Source: Polaromonas sp. (GTDB lineage Bacteria > Pseudomonadota > Gammaproteobacteria > Burkholderiales > Burkholderiaceae_C). From it: 64,000 bases of DNA. This document shows, piece after piece, positions 28,180-35,958 of the stretch; within the stretch, counting starts at the first letter, position 1, and each line of letters opens with the position of its first letter. The stretch lies in the NCBI RefSeq assembly GCF_016185115.1, contig NZ_JACPOF010000017.1, forward strand, positions 248,001-312,000, written 5' to 3'. A program made the translations under genes and the position numbers. The notes below the pieces were generated by a model. That model saw nothing but the letters and a program-made list of their open reading frames with translations, ran no database searches and was not told the DNA's origin.

Positions 28180-28895
28180 CCCAGCACTTTCTGCAAGGCC
28201 GCTCTGAAAAGGAAGTCACGTGGTACCAAAGGCGGGAAACGCTGAAAGCTGCAGCAGCCTGGGTGGCGATGGGAAGTTTTGGCGCGGCAGTGGCCCAGCA
28301 ACGCAGCAATGTGGTCCAGCTGACGGGTGACGCGCTGCTTAACGGCAGCCGCCTGCTGCCGGGGCAAACCATTCAGACCGGCGACCAATTGCAGACCGGG
28401 CCAGACTCCAGCCTGATCTTTGTCATGGGCAACGCTTCTTTCCTGGTGCGCCAGAACACCATGATGACGGTCGAGCGCGGTGCAACCCTGTCAACGGTCA
28501 GCCTTTTGCGCCTTGTCACGGGCGCAGTTGCCAGCATCTGGAACAAGGGCGGCAGCCGCTCCATCGTCACGCCTACCCTCACTGCAGGCATACGCGGCAC
28601 CGGCGTCTATACAGAGGTCTTGCCCCAGCAGGACAACCGCACCTACTTCTGCAACTGCTACGGCACTGTCGAGCTGAATGCGACCGGCAGCAGGCAGCTG
28701 TCGCAAGCTGAATACCACCAGTCATTCTGGGCAGAACCTTCGACCAAAGAGGGGCCACGCCTGACGCCTGCGGGCTACCTGAACCACACCGACGCCGAGC
28801 AGGAATTCCTCGCCGAACTCATAGGCCAGCGCACTTACTGGCAGATCGTGGGCCGCAAGGGCCGGGGCGACGGCAGCGGGACCATGGGTTATTGA
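28176..28895 (+). CDS. FecR-domain exported protein
   Basis: A 239-residue protein with an N-terminal hydrophobic segment (about residues 22-40, TLKAAAAWVAMGSFGAAVA) and a FecR-like domain (GDALLNGSRLLPGQTIQTGD, GSRSIVTPTLTAGIRGTGVY). This domain usually senses or binds periplasmic ligands, but no sigma factor is adjacent and the protein is exported, so a FecI/FecR role is unlikely. ATGA overlap with the membrane protein implies joint function. Two Cys (CNCYG) lie close together near residue 152. Confidence 0.8.
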   Translation: MTQHFLQGRSEKEVTWYQRRETLKAAAAWVAMGSFGAAVAQQRSNVVQLTGDALLNGSRLLPGQTIQTGDQLQTGPDSSLIFVMGNASFLVRQNTMMTVERGATLSTVSLLRLVTGAVASIWNKGGSRSIVTPTLTAGIRGTGVYTEVLPQQDNRTYFCNCYGTVELNATGSRQLSQAEYHQSFWAEPSTKEGPRLTPAGYLNHTDAEQEFLAELIGQRTYWQIVGRKGRGDGSGTMGY

Positions 28896-28968
28896 TGGGC
28901 TTGTTGACGGTTTATCCGGCCTGAACGCGATTCTCCGGTATTTCTGGCGCCCCGAAGAAACACAGTCG

Positions 28969-29050
28969 CTATCATTTAAGTAGCTACTCACGTACATATT
29001 CATTGGTCTACAGCCCGATTAGGCCCCTAAAAAGGTACTTTTCAGGACTT
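28969..29050 (+). repeat. Dispersed intergenic repeat, family T, copy 3
   Basis: It reads ATCATTTAAGTAGCTACTCA, then CGTACATATTCATTGGTC and TACAGCCCGATT, with a tail AAAAAGGTACTTTTCAGG. Same block order as copies 1, 2 and 5. It lies between the FecR-like and uvrD genes. Confidence 0.8.
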
Positions 29051-29100
29051 TTTTGGCTGTTCTTGAGCACCCGTCCGGCCGTAAAAACCAAAATTTTAAT

Positions 29101-29126
29101 GTATACGTTAAAAATTTAACGTATAC
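29101..29126. promoter_or_regulatory. 26-bp perfect palindrome downstream of uvrD
   Basis: Twelve-base arms GTATACGTTAAA and TTTAACGTATAC flank AA. It sits about 40 bases past the uvrD stop (minus strand) and 206 bases past the FecR gene. It is strongly AT-rich in a GC-rich genome. It could be an operator or a terminator stem, though neither side shows a clear T-run. Confidence 0.5.
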
Positions 29127-29167
29127 GGCAAAATTGGCATTTTTGAAGCTTTCTGGGAGGCAGAACC

Positions 29168-31624
29168 CTAAACCACAGTCAGTTTGGCCACGCTGAGCGC
29201 CAGCCACTTGACGCCATGCCGGGTGAAGTTGATTTGCGCCCGCGCATCGTCACCGCTGCCTTCGAGCATCTGCACCCTGCCCTCGCCGAACTTGGCGTGG
29301 AACACATTCATGCCGGCCTTGAGGCCGTGCGCAGGCCCGTTGCGCTGCTCGGGCACCGGCGGGTTGGCAAAACGCTCTGTCGCACCAGTCCTCGAAGAAA
29401 AAACGCTGCTCGCCCAGTCCTTGCGGCCACTGCCACTGCCTGCGTCATCGCCCCAGGCGCTGCCGCCGCGGCCCATGCTGCCCAAACCTGAGCCGAATCC
29501 CTGGTTCTTCGGCGTGATCCACTTCAGCGCACCTTCGGGCAACTCGTCGAAAAAGCGGCTTTTGAGGTTGTAGCGCGTCTGGCCGTGCAGCATACGGGTC
29601 TGTGAGTGGCTCAGGTACAGGCGCTTGCGCGCGCGTGTGATGGCCACATACATCAGGCGGCGTTCTTCCTCAATGCCGCCATGGTCGCTGAGCGAGTTTT
29701 CATGCGGGAAGACGCCGTCCTCCAGCCCGGTGATGAACACGCAGTCGAATTCCAGCCCCTTGGACGAATGCACCGTCATGAGTTGCACGGCATCCTGGCC
29801 GGCCTTGGCCTGGTTATCGCCCGCCTCCAGAGCTGCATGCGTGAGGAAGGCGGCCAGCGGGGACAGCGTCTCGCCGGTTTCCGCGTCTGGCGCCAGCATC
29901 TCGGGCAGCGGTTCGTCCATCAGCGGCGCAGAAGGGTCCAGCCCCTGGCTGGCCGGCGACTGCTTCAGGGGCGCACCCAGCTCATCGACCGGCAGGGCCA
30001 CAGCGTCACGCCCGAAGCCTTCCTGACTGACAAACGACTCGGCAGCATTGACCAGTTCGGCCAGATTCTCCAGCCTGTCCTGGCCTTCTTTTTCGAGTTT
30101 GTAATGTTCTTCAAGCCCGCTGTGCTCCAGCACCAGCTCGATGATCTCGCGCAGGCTCAGGCCCGCCGTCTGCTCGCGCATGACATCAAGCTTCGCCACA
30201 AACGCGCTCAGGTTGGCGCCCGCCTTGCCGGGCACGGCGCTCACGCCATCGTGCAGCGAGCAACCGGACGAGCGCGACACATCCTGCAATTGCTCCAGGC
30301 TGCGCAGGCCGATGCCGCGCGGCGGAAAGTTCACCACGCGCATGAAGCTGGTGTCGTCGTGCGGGTTCTCCAGCAGGCGCAGGTAGGCCAGCGCGTGCTT
30401 GATTTCAGCCCGCTCGAAAAAGCGCAGGCCGCCGTACACCCGGTAAGGCACAGCGGCATTGAAGAGCGCGGTTTCCATCACGCGGCTCTGCGCATTGCTG
30501 CGGTAAAGCAGCGCAATTTCCTTGCGCTCCATACCGTCACGCACCAGCTGCTTGACCTCATCGACAAACCACTGCGCCTCGGCAAAGTCGGTGGCCGACT
30601 CGTAGACACGCACTGGCTCGCCCGGCCCTGCCTCGGTGCGCAGGTTCTTGCCAAGGCGCTTGCTGTTGTGGCTGATGAGTTCGTTGGCGGAGTCGAGGAT
30701 ATTGCCGAAGCTGCGGTAGTTGCGCTCCAGCTTGATCTGCTGTTTGACGTCAAACTCGCGCACGAAGTCGGTCATGTTGCCGACACGCGCACCGCGAAAG
30801 GCATAAATGCTCTGGTCGTCGTCGCCCACCGCAATCACAGACCCGCCGGGCATGGGGGCCGAGCCCTGCGTGGCTTCAGGCCCCTGCCCGGCCAGCATCT
30901 TGATCCACGCGTACTGCAGCTTGTTGGTGTCCTGGAACTCGTCGATCAGGATGTGGCGGAAACGCCGCTGGTAGTGTTCGCGCACCGGCGCGTTGTCACG
31001 CAGCAGTTCGTAGCTGCGCAGCATGAGTTCGCCAAAATCGACCACGCCCTCGCGCTGGCACTGCTCTTCGTACAGCGCGTACAGCTCTATCTTCTTGCGG
31101 TCTTCCTCGTCGCGCGCCTGCACGTCTTTGGCACGCAGGCCGTCTTCCTTGTGGCCGGCAATGAAGTACATCAGCTGCTTGGGCGGGAAGCGTTCGTCGT
31201 CGATATTGAACTGCTTGCACAGGCGCTTGATGCTCGAAAGCATGTCCTGCGTGTCGAGAATCTGGAAGGTCGAAGGCAGGTTGGCCAGCTTGTAATGCGC
31301 GCGCAAAAAACGGTTGCACAGGCCGTGGAAGGTGCCAATCCACATGCCGCGCACATTCACGGGCAGCATGGCCGACAGGCGCACCAGCATCTCCTTGGCG
31401 GCCTTGTTGGTAAACGTGACGGCCAGGATGCCGCCGGGTGAGACCTGGCCGGTTTGCAACAGCCAGGCGATGCGGGTCGTCAGCACCCGGGTCTTGCCGG
31501 AGCCGGCGCCAGCAAGAATCAGCGCGTGTGTGGCCGGCAGGGTAACGGCAGCCAGTTGCTCGGGATTAAGATTTTGTAAGAGCGGGGAGTCTGGCGCGAC
31601 AGCATCAGTGAATTCTGGGAACAT
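29168..31624 (-). CDS. uvrD: UvrD-family DNA helicase II
   Basis: An 818-residue superfamily 1 helicase for nucleotide-excision and mismatch repair. Motif I is AGAGSGKT at 38-45, motif Ia TFTNKAAKEM, motif II LIDEFQDTN, motif III VGDDDQSIYAFRGA and motif VI VAITRARKRLY. The C-terminal GMNVFHAKFGEGRVQMLEG is the UvrD/PcrA Tudor-like tail, favouring UvrD over Rep. It diverges from a hypothetical gene with 21 bases between starts. Confidence 0.95.
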   Translation of the reverse strand: MFPEFTDAVAPDSPLLQNLNPEQLAAVTLPATHALILAGAGSGKTRVLTTRIAWLLQTGQVSPGGILAVTFTNKAAKEMLVRLSAMLPVNVRGMWIGTFHGLCNRFLRAHYKLANLPSTFQILDTQDMLSSIKRLCKQFNIDDERFPPKQLMYFIAGHKEDGLRAKDVQARDEEDRKKIELYALYEEQCQREGVVDFGELMLRSYELLRDNAPVREHYQRRFRHILIDEFQDTNKLQYAWIKMLAGQGPEATQGSAPMPGGSVIAVGDDDQSIYAFRGARVGNMTDFVREFDVKQQIKLERNYRSFGNILDSANELISHNSKRLGKNLRTEAGPGEPVRVYESATDFAEAQWFVDEVKQLVRDGMERKEIALLYRSNAQSRVMETALFNAAVPYRVYGGLRFFERAEIKHALAYLRLLENPHDDTSFMRVVNFPPRGIGLRSLEQLQDVSRSSGCSLHDGVSAVPGKAGANLSAFVAKLDVMREQTAGLSLREIIELVLEHSGLEEHYKLEKEGQDRLENLAELVNAAESFVSQEGFGRDAVALPVDELGAPLKQSPASQGLDPSAPLMDEPLPEMLAPDAETGETLSPLAAFLTHAALEAGDNQAKAGQDAVQLMTVHSSKGLEFDCVFITGLEDGVFPHENSLSDHGGIEEERRLMYVAITRARKRLYLSHSQTRMLHGQTRYNLKSRFFDELPEGALKWITPKNQGFGSGLGSMGRGGSAWGDDAGSGSGRKDWASSVFSSRTGATERFANPPVPEQRNGPAHGLKAGMNVFHAKFGEGRVQMLEGSGDDARAQINFTRHGVKWLALSVAKLTVV

Positions 31625-31645
31625 CCCTCATTGTAGAAAGCCCTG

Positions 31646-32374
31646 ATGAAATCCCCGCCCAGTCATTTATCAACCCTGCAGTTCTGGCAGGGGCTCTCCA
31701 CGCTGGCACTGCTGATACCTGCAGTGGCCGGCGCACAGGCCGTTTGCGCCAGCGACGGCCAGCCGCGGCCCGTAGCCCTGGTAGAGCGTTTTATCAACGC
31801 CGATTGCGAGGGCTGCTGGCGCGACCCGGGTGCGCGTCATGCCAAAGCCGGCGAGGCCGTGCTGGACTGGGTGGTGCCCGGCAGCAAAGGGGACGACGCG
31901 CCCCTGTCAGTGGTCGCCAGCCGCGATGGTCTCAAACGCCTGCAGTCCATGGGGCAAGGTGTACCCCCGTCGGCAAGCGATTACATACACAACATCACGG
32001 CCCTTGCGGGTACCCGGCTGCGCGTCGCACGCGGGCTGGCGCTGTCTGGTTATATGGGTGCGTCGATAGAGCTCAAGCCCTTGCCAGCCAGCGCCAAGGG
32101 GCAGCAATGGACAGCGTGGCTTGCGCTGGTGGAAAGCCTGCCAAAGGGCACAGAAGGCTCGCCCGTTGCACGCAACCTGGTGCGCAACCTTGTGCAGGTG
32201 GACTGGAATGGTGACACCGATCCCGCAATGCAGCAGCAGCGTTTTTTTGAATCGCGTGTGATGAGCGTTGCGGCAGGCGCAAAACCAGAGCGCCTCTCAG
32301 TGATTGGTTGGGTGCAGGACAGCAAGGGCAAGGTGCTGGTGGCTGCGCAGTCGCGCTGCGTGCCGACACGGTGA
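31646..32374 (+). CDS. Exported protein of unknown function with a CxxC pair
   Basis: A 242-residue protein with a signal peptide (about residues 1-31, ending AVAGAQA). The mature start has [20 protein letters not shown], where Cys54 and Cys57 form a CxxC like that of thioredoxin-like proteins; the rest shows no motif I recognise. Its start is only 21 bases from the uvrD start. No strong ribosome binding site is seen. A periplasmic redox or metal role is a guess. Confidence 0.7.
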   Translation: MKSPPSHLSTLQFWQGLSTLALLIPAVAGAQAVCASDGQPRPVALVERFINADCEGCWRDPGARHAKAGEAVLDWVVPGSKGDDAPLSVVASRDGLKRLQSMGQGVPPSASDYIHNITALAGTRLRVARGLALSGYMGASIELKPLPASAKGQQWTAWLALVESLPKGTEGSPVARNLVRNLVQVDWNGDTDPAMQQQRFFESRVMSVAAGAKPERLSVIGWVQDSKGKVLVAAQSRCVPTR

Positions 32375-32446
32375 ATCGGCCACGGCATATAAGGTCTATA
32401 TCAGGCCCGGCATCCACCGCATCTGCCAGCAAGTCTAAAATCAGAC

Positions 32447-32478
32447 ACCGGGCCCAAGCAATTGCGCCCGGTTTTTTG
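32447..32478 (+). terminator. Intrinsic terminator
   Basis: Arms ACCGGGC and GCCCGGT around a 12-base loop are followed by TTTTT. It ends the CxxC exported-protein gene about 73 bases past its stop, before guaC. Confidence 0.85.
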
Positions 32479-32559
32479 TTGCCCAGCCAGCAAAAGTCCG
32501 GACCCAATCCCACGCGCCCACATCTGTTCGTCAACAGTTTTCTGGAGCCTGGGAATCAA

Positions 32560-33537
32560 ATGGAAATATTCGACTACGACAACATCCTGCTGCTGCCGCG
32601 CAAATGCCGCGTGGAGAGCCGCTCGGAGTGCGACGCGGGTGTAGAACTTGGCGGACGCACCTTCCGCATCCCGGTGGTGCCGGCCAACATGAAGACGGTG
32701 GTCAACGAAAGCATCTGCGTGTGGATGGCCCAAAACGGTTACTTCTACGTGATGCACCGCTTTGACCTGGACAACCTGAAATTTGTACGCGACATGAAGG
32801 CCCAGGGCGTTTACGCCTCGATTTCACTGGGCGTCAAAAAAGCCGACTACGACACGGTGGACCAGCTTGTGGCCGAGGGCCTGGTGCCCGAATACATCAC
32901 CATTGACATCGCGCATGGCCACGCCGACACCGTGCAGAAAATGATTGCCTACCTCAAGCAGAAACTGCCAACCTCGTTTGTGATCGCCGGCAATGTCGGC
33001 ACGCCAGAAGCCGTGATCGACCTTGAAAACTGGGGCGCCGATGCCACCAAGGTGGGCATTGTCCCGGGCAAGGTCTGCATCACCAAAATGAAGACCGGTT
33101 TCGGCACAGGCGGCTGGCAGCTCTCAGCGCTCAAGTGGTGTGCACGCGTGGCGACCAAACCCATCATTGCCGACGGCGGCATACGTGAGCATGGCGACAT
33201 CGCCAAGTCAGTGCGCTTTGGCGCGACCATGGTCATGATCGGCTCCATGCTTGCGGGGCTTGAAGAAAGCCCCGGCAAGACGGTGGAAGTCGACGGCGCG
33301 CTGTTCAAGGAGTACTACGGCAGCGCCTCGGACTTCAACAAGGGCGAGTACAAACACGTCGAGGGCAAGCGCATTCTTGAGCCGGTCAAGGGCACGCTGG
33401 CCGATACGCTGCGCGAGATGGAGGAAGACATCCAGAGTTCCATCAGCTACGCCGGCGGTACAAAACTCATGGACATCCGCAAGGTCAACTACGTTACCCT
33501 GGGTGGCGATAACGCAGGCGAGCACCTGCTGATGTAA
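32560..33537 (+). CDS. guaC: GMP reductase
   Basis: A 325-residue IMPDH/GMPR-fold enzyme converting GMP to IMP with NADPH in purine salvage. No CBS domains. Catalytic Cys173 lies in [36 protein letters not shown] forms the phosphate site. It is a GMP reductase rather than an IMP dehydrogenase because of length, the start [16 protein letters not shown] and the absence of CBS. The ATG has GGAG 13 bases upstream. Two hairpins without T-run follow (33549-33587). Confidence 0.92.
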   Translation: MEIFDYDNILLLPRKCRVESRSECDAGVELGGRTFRIPVVPANMKTVVNESICVWMAQNGYFYVMHRFDLDNLKFVRDMKAQGVYASISLGVKKADYDTVDQLVAEGLVPEYITIDIAHGHADTVQKMIAYLKQKLPTSFVIAGNVGTPEAVIDLENWGADATKVGIVPGKVCITKMKTGFGTGGWQLSALKWCARVATKPIIADGGIREHGDIAKSVRFGATMVMIGSMLAGLEESPGKTVEVDGALFKEYYGSASDFNKGEYKHVEGKRILEPVKGTLADTLREMEEDIQSSISYAGGTKLMDIRKVNYVTLGGDNAGEHLLM

Positions 33538-33548
33538 GGGTTGGTACA

Positions 33549-33587
33549 CCCCCCATGGGGCTTCGCCCCTCCCCCTTGCAGGGGGCA
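33549..33587. repeat. Two GC-rich hairpins after guaC
   Basis: GGGG-CTTCG-CCCC and CCCCC-TTGCA-GGGGG stems follow each other downstream of guaC with no T-run. They may stabilise the 3' end or belong to a repeat. They directly precede palindromic element B. Confidence 0.55.
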
Positions 33588-33596
33588 GGCTACTTA

Positions 33597-33863
33597 GAAC
33601 GTGTTTGTGATCTCCCAGGGGTCGCGCAGCGGTGTTTGCGGGATGGGGTGCAAGGCGCGGTGCGCCGCCAATAGCACAGCTATTGGTCAGCGCCGCAACG
33701 CCGCAGACCGCCCGCAAACGCCACGGCCCTCCGGGTTGGAGCGAAATCGGGCGATTGAACGCCTCGGCTGCTGGCATGGGCATCAGCCCATGCGGCGCAG
33801 CCGAGGCATCCACTCATACCGATTGCGCTCCAACGCGGCCCCTGCGAGATCGCAAACACGTTC
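33597..33863. repeat. 267-bp palindromic element B (30-base terminal inverted repeats)
   Basis: The ends GAACGTGTTTGTGATCTCCC and the complement form 30-base arms with three mismatches (33597-33626, 33834-33863). Inner stems: GGTGTTTGCGGG/CCCGCAAACGCC; CCAATAGC-aca-GCTATTGG (33668-33686); TTGGAGCGAAATCGG with its complement near 33820; GCCTCGGCTGC (33761)/GCAGCCGAGGC (33797) enclosing CATGGGC/GCCCATG. Compared with element A, the layout and short motifs (TGCAAGGCGC, CAACGCCGCAG, GGGTTGG) are shared, while stem sequences differ. It has no convincing coding sequence and fills most of the gap between guaC and the hydrolase gene. Confidence 0.9.
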
Positions 33864-33914
33864 TCACGCCCGGCAAAGCCGGATCGCGGCCCCTGCTGGC
33901 TAAACTGGGTTTGC

Positions 33915-34814
33915 TCATGCCGCGCCTTTCCTGCCGGGCAAGCCCAACAGTTGGAGCGCAAGTTGATGCGCACGCTGATCAGGCTCGGCCAGTGTCTGCA
34001 GCACGCTGAAGTGATTCAGACCTGGCAATTCCTCGCAGACCGGCACCACCTTTTTGCCCCAGGCCTGCTGGATCACTACATTCTGGCGCAGGAACTCTTC
34101 GCTCTCGTCACCGCCGACTACCGCATACAAGGTACCGGTCCTAGGCGCAGGCAGCAAGGCCGGGCTGGCGCGGGACACATCTTCCGGTGTCAGGCGCAGC
34201 GAGTCTTTCATGGCCGGTGTGTGCGGCAGCGGCGCGAGGTCGTGGAGGCCGGAAATCGACAAGGCATTTTTGACAAGGTTTGACGGCAGATCGCGCGCAT
34301 AAGCAGGCCAGTTGCAGGCCAGCATCATGGCCGAGAGATGCCCGCCGGCGGAGTGCCCCGCCACGGTGATGCGTGAAGGGTCGCCCCCATGCTGTGCAAT
34401 ATTGCGGAAGGTCCAGGCCAGTGCCTTGACCATCTGCATGGTGATGTCGGGAATAGTCACCGCCGGGCAGAGGTCGTAGTTGGGCACCACCACGCAAACG
34501 CCGTTCGCCGTAAAAGACGGGGCGACAAAAGAGTGATCTGATTTGTCGAGTGACCGCCACCAGCCGCCGTGGATGAAGACCAGCACCGGTGCGCCCTTGC
34601 CGTTCTTTTTCTGGGCCGCGGCAGGAAACACATCCAGATTTTCATTGGCGCTTTTGCCATAAGCAGCGTCAAGTACGCAACCGGGTACCTGGCGTGCCCG
34701 TGCGGACTGGTCAATCCAGTGGGCCAGGTGAGCAGCAAAATCCGGCACGCGGGCGCGGTTGTTGTACTGGACGTCCAGCCACTGTGGATCGGGATGTGCC
34801 GGTGAACCTGTCAT
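33915..34814 (-). CDS. Alpha/beta hydrolase, kynurenine formamidase-like
   Basis: A 299-residue serine hydrolase. The oxyanion motif HGGWWRSLDKSDH and the nucleophile elbow AGHSAGGHLSAMML are those of arylformamidases and related esterases; the His is near ELPGLNHFSVL. Related proteins hydrolyse N-formylkynurenine, but no tryptophan-degradation genes are close, so substrate is uncertain. The start at 34814 follows a GAGG; the upstream frame overlaps the divergent promoter region. Confidence 0.85.
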   Translation of the reverse strand: MTGSPAHPDPQWLDVQYNNRARVPDFAAHLAHWIDQSARARQVPGCVLDAAYGKSANENLDVFPAAAQKKNGKGAPVLVFIHGGWWRSLDKSDHSFVAPSFTANGVCVVVPNYDLCPAVTIPDITMQMVKALAWTFRNIAQHGGDPSRITVAGHSAGGHLSAMMLACNWPAYARDLPSNLVKNALSISGLHDLAPLPHTPAMKDSLRLTPEDVSRASPALLPAPRTGTLYAVVGGDESEEFLRQNVVIQQAWGKKVVPVCEELPGLNHFSVLQTLAEPDQRAHQLALQLLGLPGRKGAA

Positions 34815-34842
34815 GCAGACCTCGTAAAGTTGATGGGGAGTT

Positions 34843-34858
34843 GATATGTACGCATATC
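34843..34858. promoter_or_regulatory. Dyad between divergent hydrolase and dehydrogenase genes
   Basis: Perfect arms GATATG and CATATC are separated by TACG. It lies 28 bases upstream of the hydrolase start and 83 upstream of the dehydrogenase start, so a single regulator could control both. Unproven. Confidence 0.4.
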
Positions 34859-34941
34859 TTGACACAGCTGCAAGCTCGCTGACAGGGTTTGGCTGGCTCT
34901 TCATTCAAGATGACAATCGGTTTTTATTTTGCAGATCACAT

Positions 34942-35838
34942 ATGACCACAGGACCCACCATCACCGTTCTCGGCACAGGCAACATGGGCTTTCCCATGGC
35001 ACGCAGGCTTTGCCAGGCGGGGTATGCCGTGCATGCGTGGAACCGCAGCAGCCACAAGGCCGAGCCACTGACGGCATTTGGTGCGTCCGTTCATCAGCAT
35101 GCAGCAGATGCGGTTGCTGGCGCCGATGTGGTCATCAGCCTGCTGGAGAACGGCGCGGTGGTGGGCGACGTTCTTTTTGGCAGCGACAACGCCACGACTG
35201 CAGCAGCCGCAGCCATGAAAGCCGGAAGCCTGTTCATCGATATGGCATCCATACAGCCACGCGAAGCACGCGACCACGCGGCACGGCTCGGTTCAATGGA
35301 CATTGCCCACCTCGATGCGCCCGTATCGGGTGGCACCACGGGCGCCGAAGAGGGCAACCTTGTCATCATGGTGGGCGGAAAGGCCTTCGACTTTGAGCGC
35401 GCCCTGCCCGTCCTCAAGCATTTTGGTCGCGCCACCCATGTGGGGCCGCATGGCAGCGGCCAGCTCACCAAACTGGCCAACCAGATGATCGTGGGCATCA
35501 CCATAGGCGCGGTGGCCGAGGCCCTGCTGTTCACGGCGCGCGGCGGTGCGGACATGGCCAAGGTTCGGGAAGCCATCACCGGCGGATTTGCCGACAGCCG
35601 CATCCTGCAACTGCACGGCCAGCGCATGGTGGACCGCGACTTTGCACCGCGCGGGCGCCTCGCCATTCAGCTCAAGGACATGCGCAACGCACTGGCCACC
35701 GCGCAGGAAATAGGCTTTGACGCGCCCATCACCGCATTGTTTGAGCAACTGTATGCAGAGGGTGCGGAACACGGCCTGGCAGAACTGGACCAGTCCGGCC
35801 TGTTTGTCGAGCTTGCCAGCCGCAACGGCATGAGTTGA
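34942..35838 (+). CDS. NAD(P)-dependent beta-hydroxyacid dehydrogenase (3-hydroxyisobutyrate dehydrogenase-like)
   Basis: A 298-residue two-domain enzyme: Rossmann start TITVLGTGNMGFPMARRLCQ, substrate motif DAPVSGGTTGAEEG, and the catalytic Lys in GQLTKLANQMIVG. These enzymes oxidise 3-hydroxyisobutyrate, tartronate semialdehyde reductively or related acids. ATG 34942 gives the N-terminal Rossmann fold; the upstream extension is not family-like. Weak ribosome binding site. Divergent from the formamidase-like gene. Confidence 0.92.
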   Translation: MTTGPTITVLGTGNMGFPMARRLCQAGYAVHAWNRSSHKAEPLTAFGASVHQHAADAVAGADVVISLLENGAVVGDVLFGSDNATTAAAAAMKAGSLFIDMASIQPREARDHAARLGSMDIAHLDAPVSGGTTGAEEGNLVIMVGGKAFDFERALPVLKHFGRATHVGPHGSGQLTKLANQMIVGITIGAVAEALLFTARGGADMAKVREAITGGFADSRILQLHGQRMVDRDFAPRGRLAIQLKDMRNALATAQEIGFDAPITALFEQLYAEGAEHGLAELDQSGLFVELASRNGMS

Positions 35839-35864
35839 CTGCCTGCCGCAAAAAATTCAGGCAG
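35839..35864. terminator. Small stem-loop after the dehydrogenase gene
   Basis: CTGCCTG and CAGGCAG arms around a 12-base A-rich loop start at the dehydrogenase stop. It has no T-run; the strong terminator at 35871 follows. Confidence 0.45.
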
Positions 35865-35870
35865 CAAGTA

Positions 35871-35907
35871 AAAAGCCCCGGCAGATTTTTCAATCTGCCG
35901 GGGCTTT
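35871..35907. terminator. Bidirectional intrinsic terminator
   Basis: A 16-base perfect stem, AAAGCCCCGGCAGATT and its complement, with a TTTC loop, flanked by A-run and T-run. It ends both convergent transcripts (dehydrogenase and DEAD-box helicase). Confidence 0.93.
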
Positions 35908-35958
35908 CCTGTTTGGGGCTAGCCTCTACAGGCATTCACCACAAGCGCAGCGTGATGA

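Noticed and set aside
29606..31441. 611-codon open frame on the plus strand across uvrD
   Set aside because: Antisense shadow of a gene with all helicase motifs; no family match or binding site of its own.
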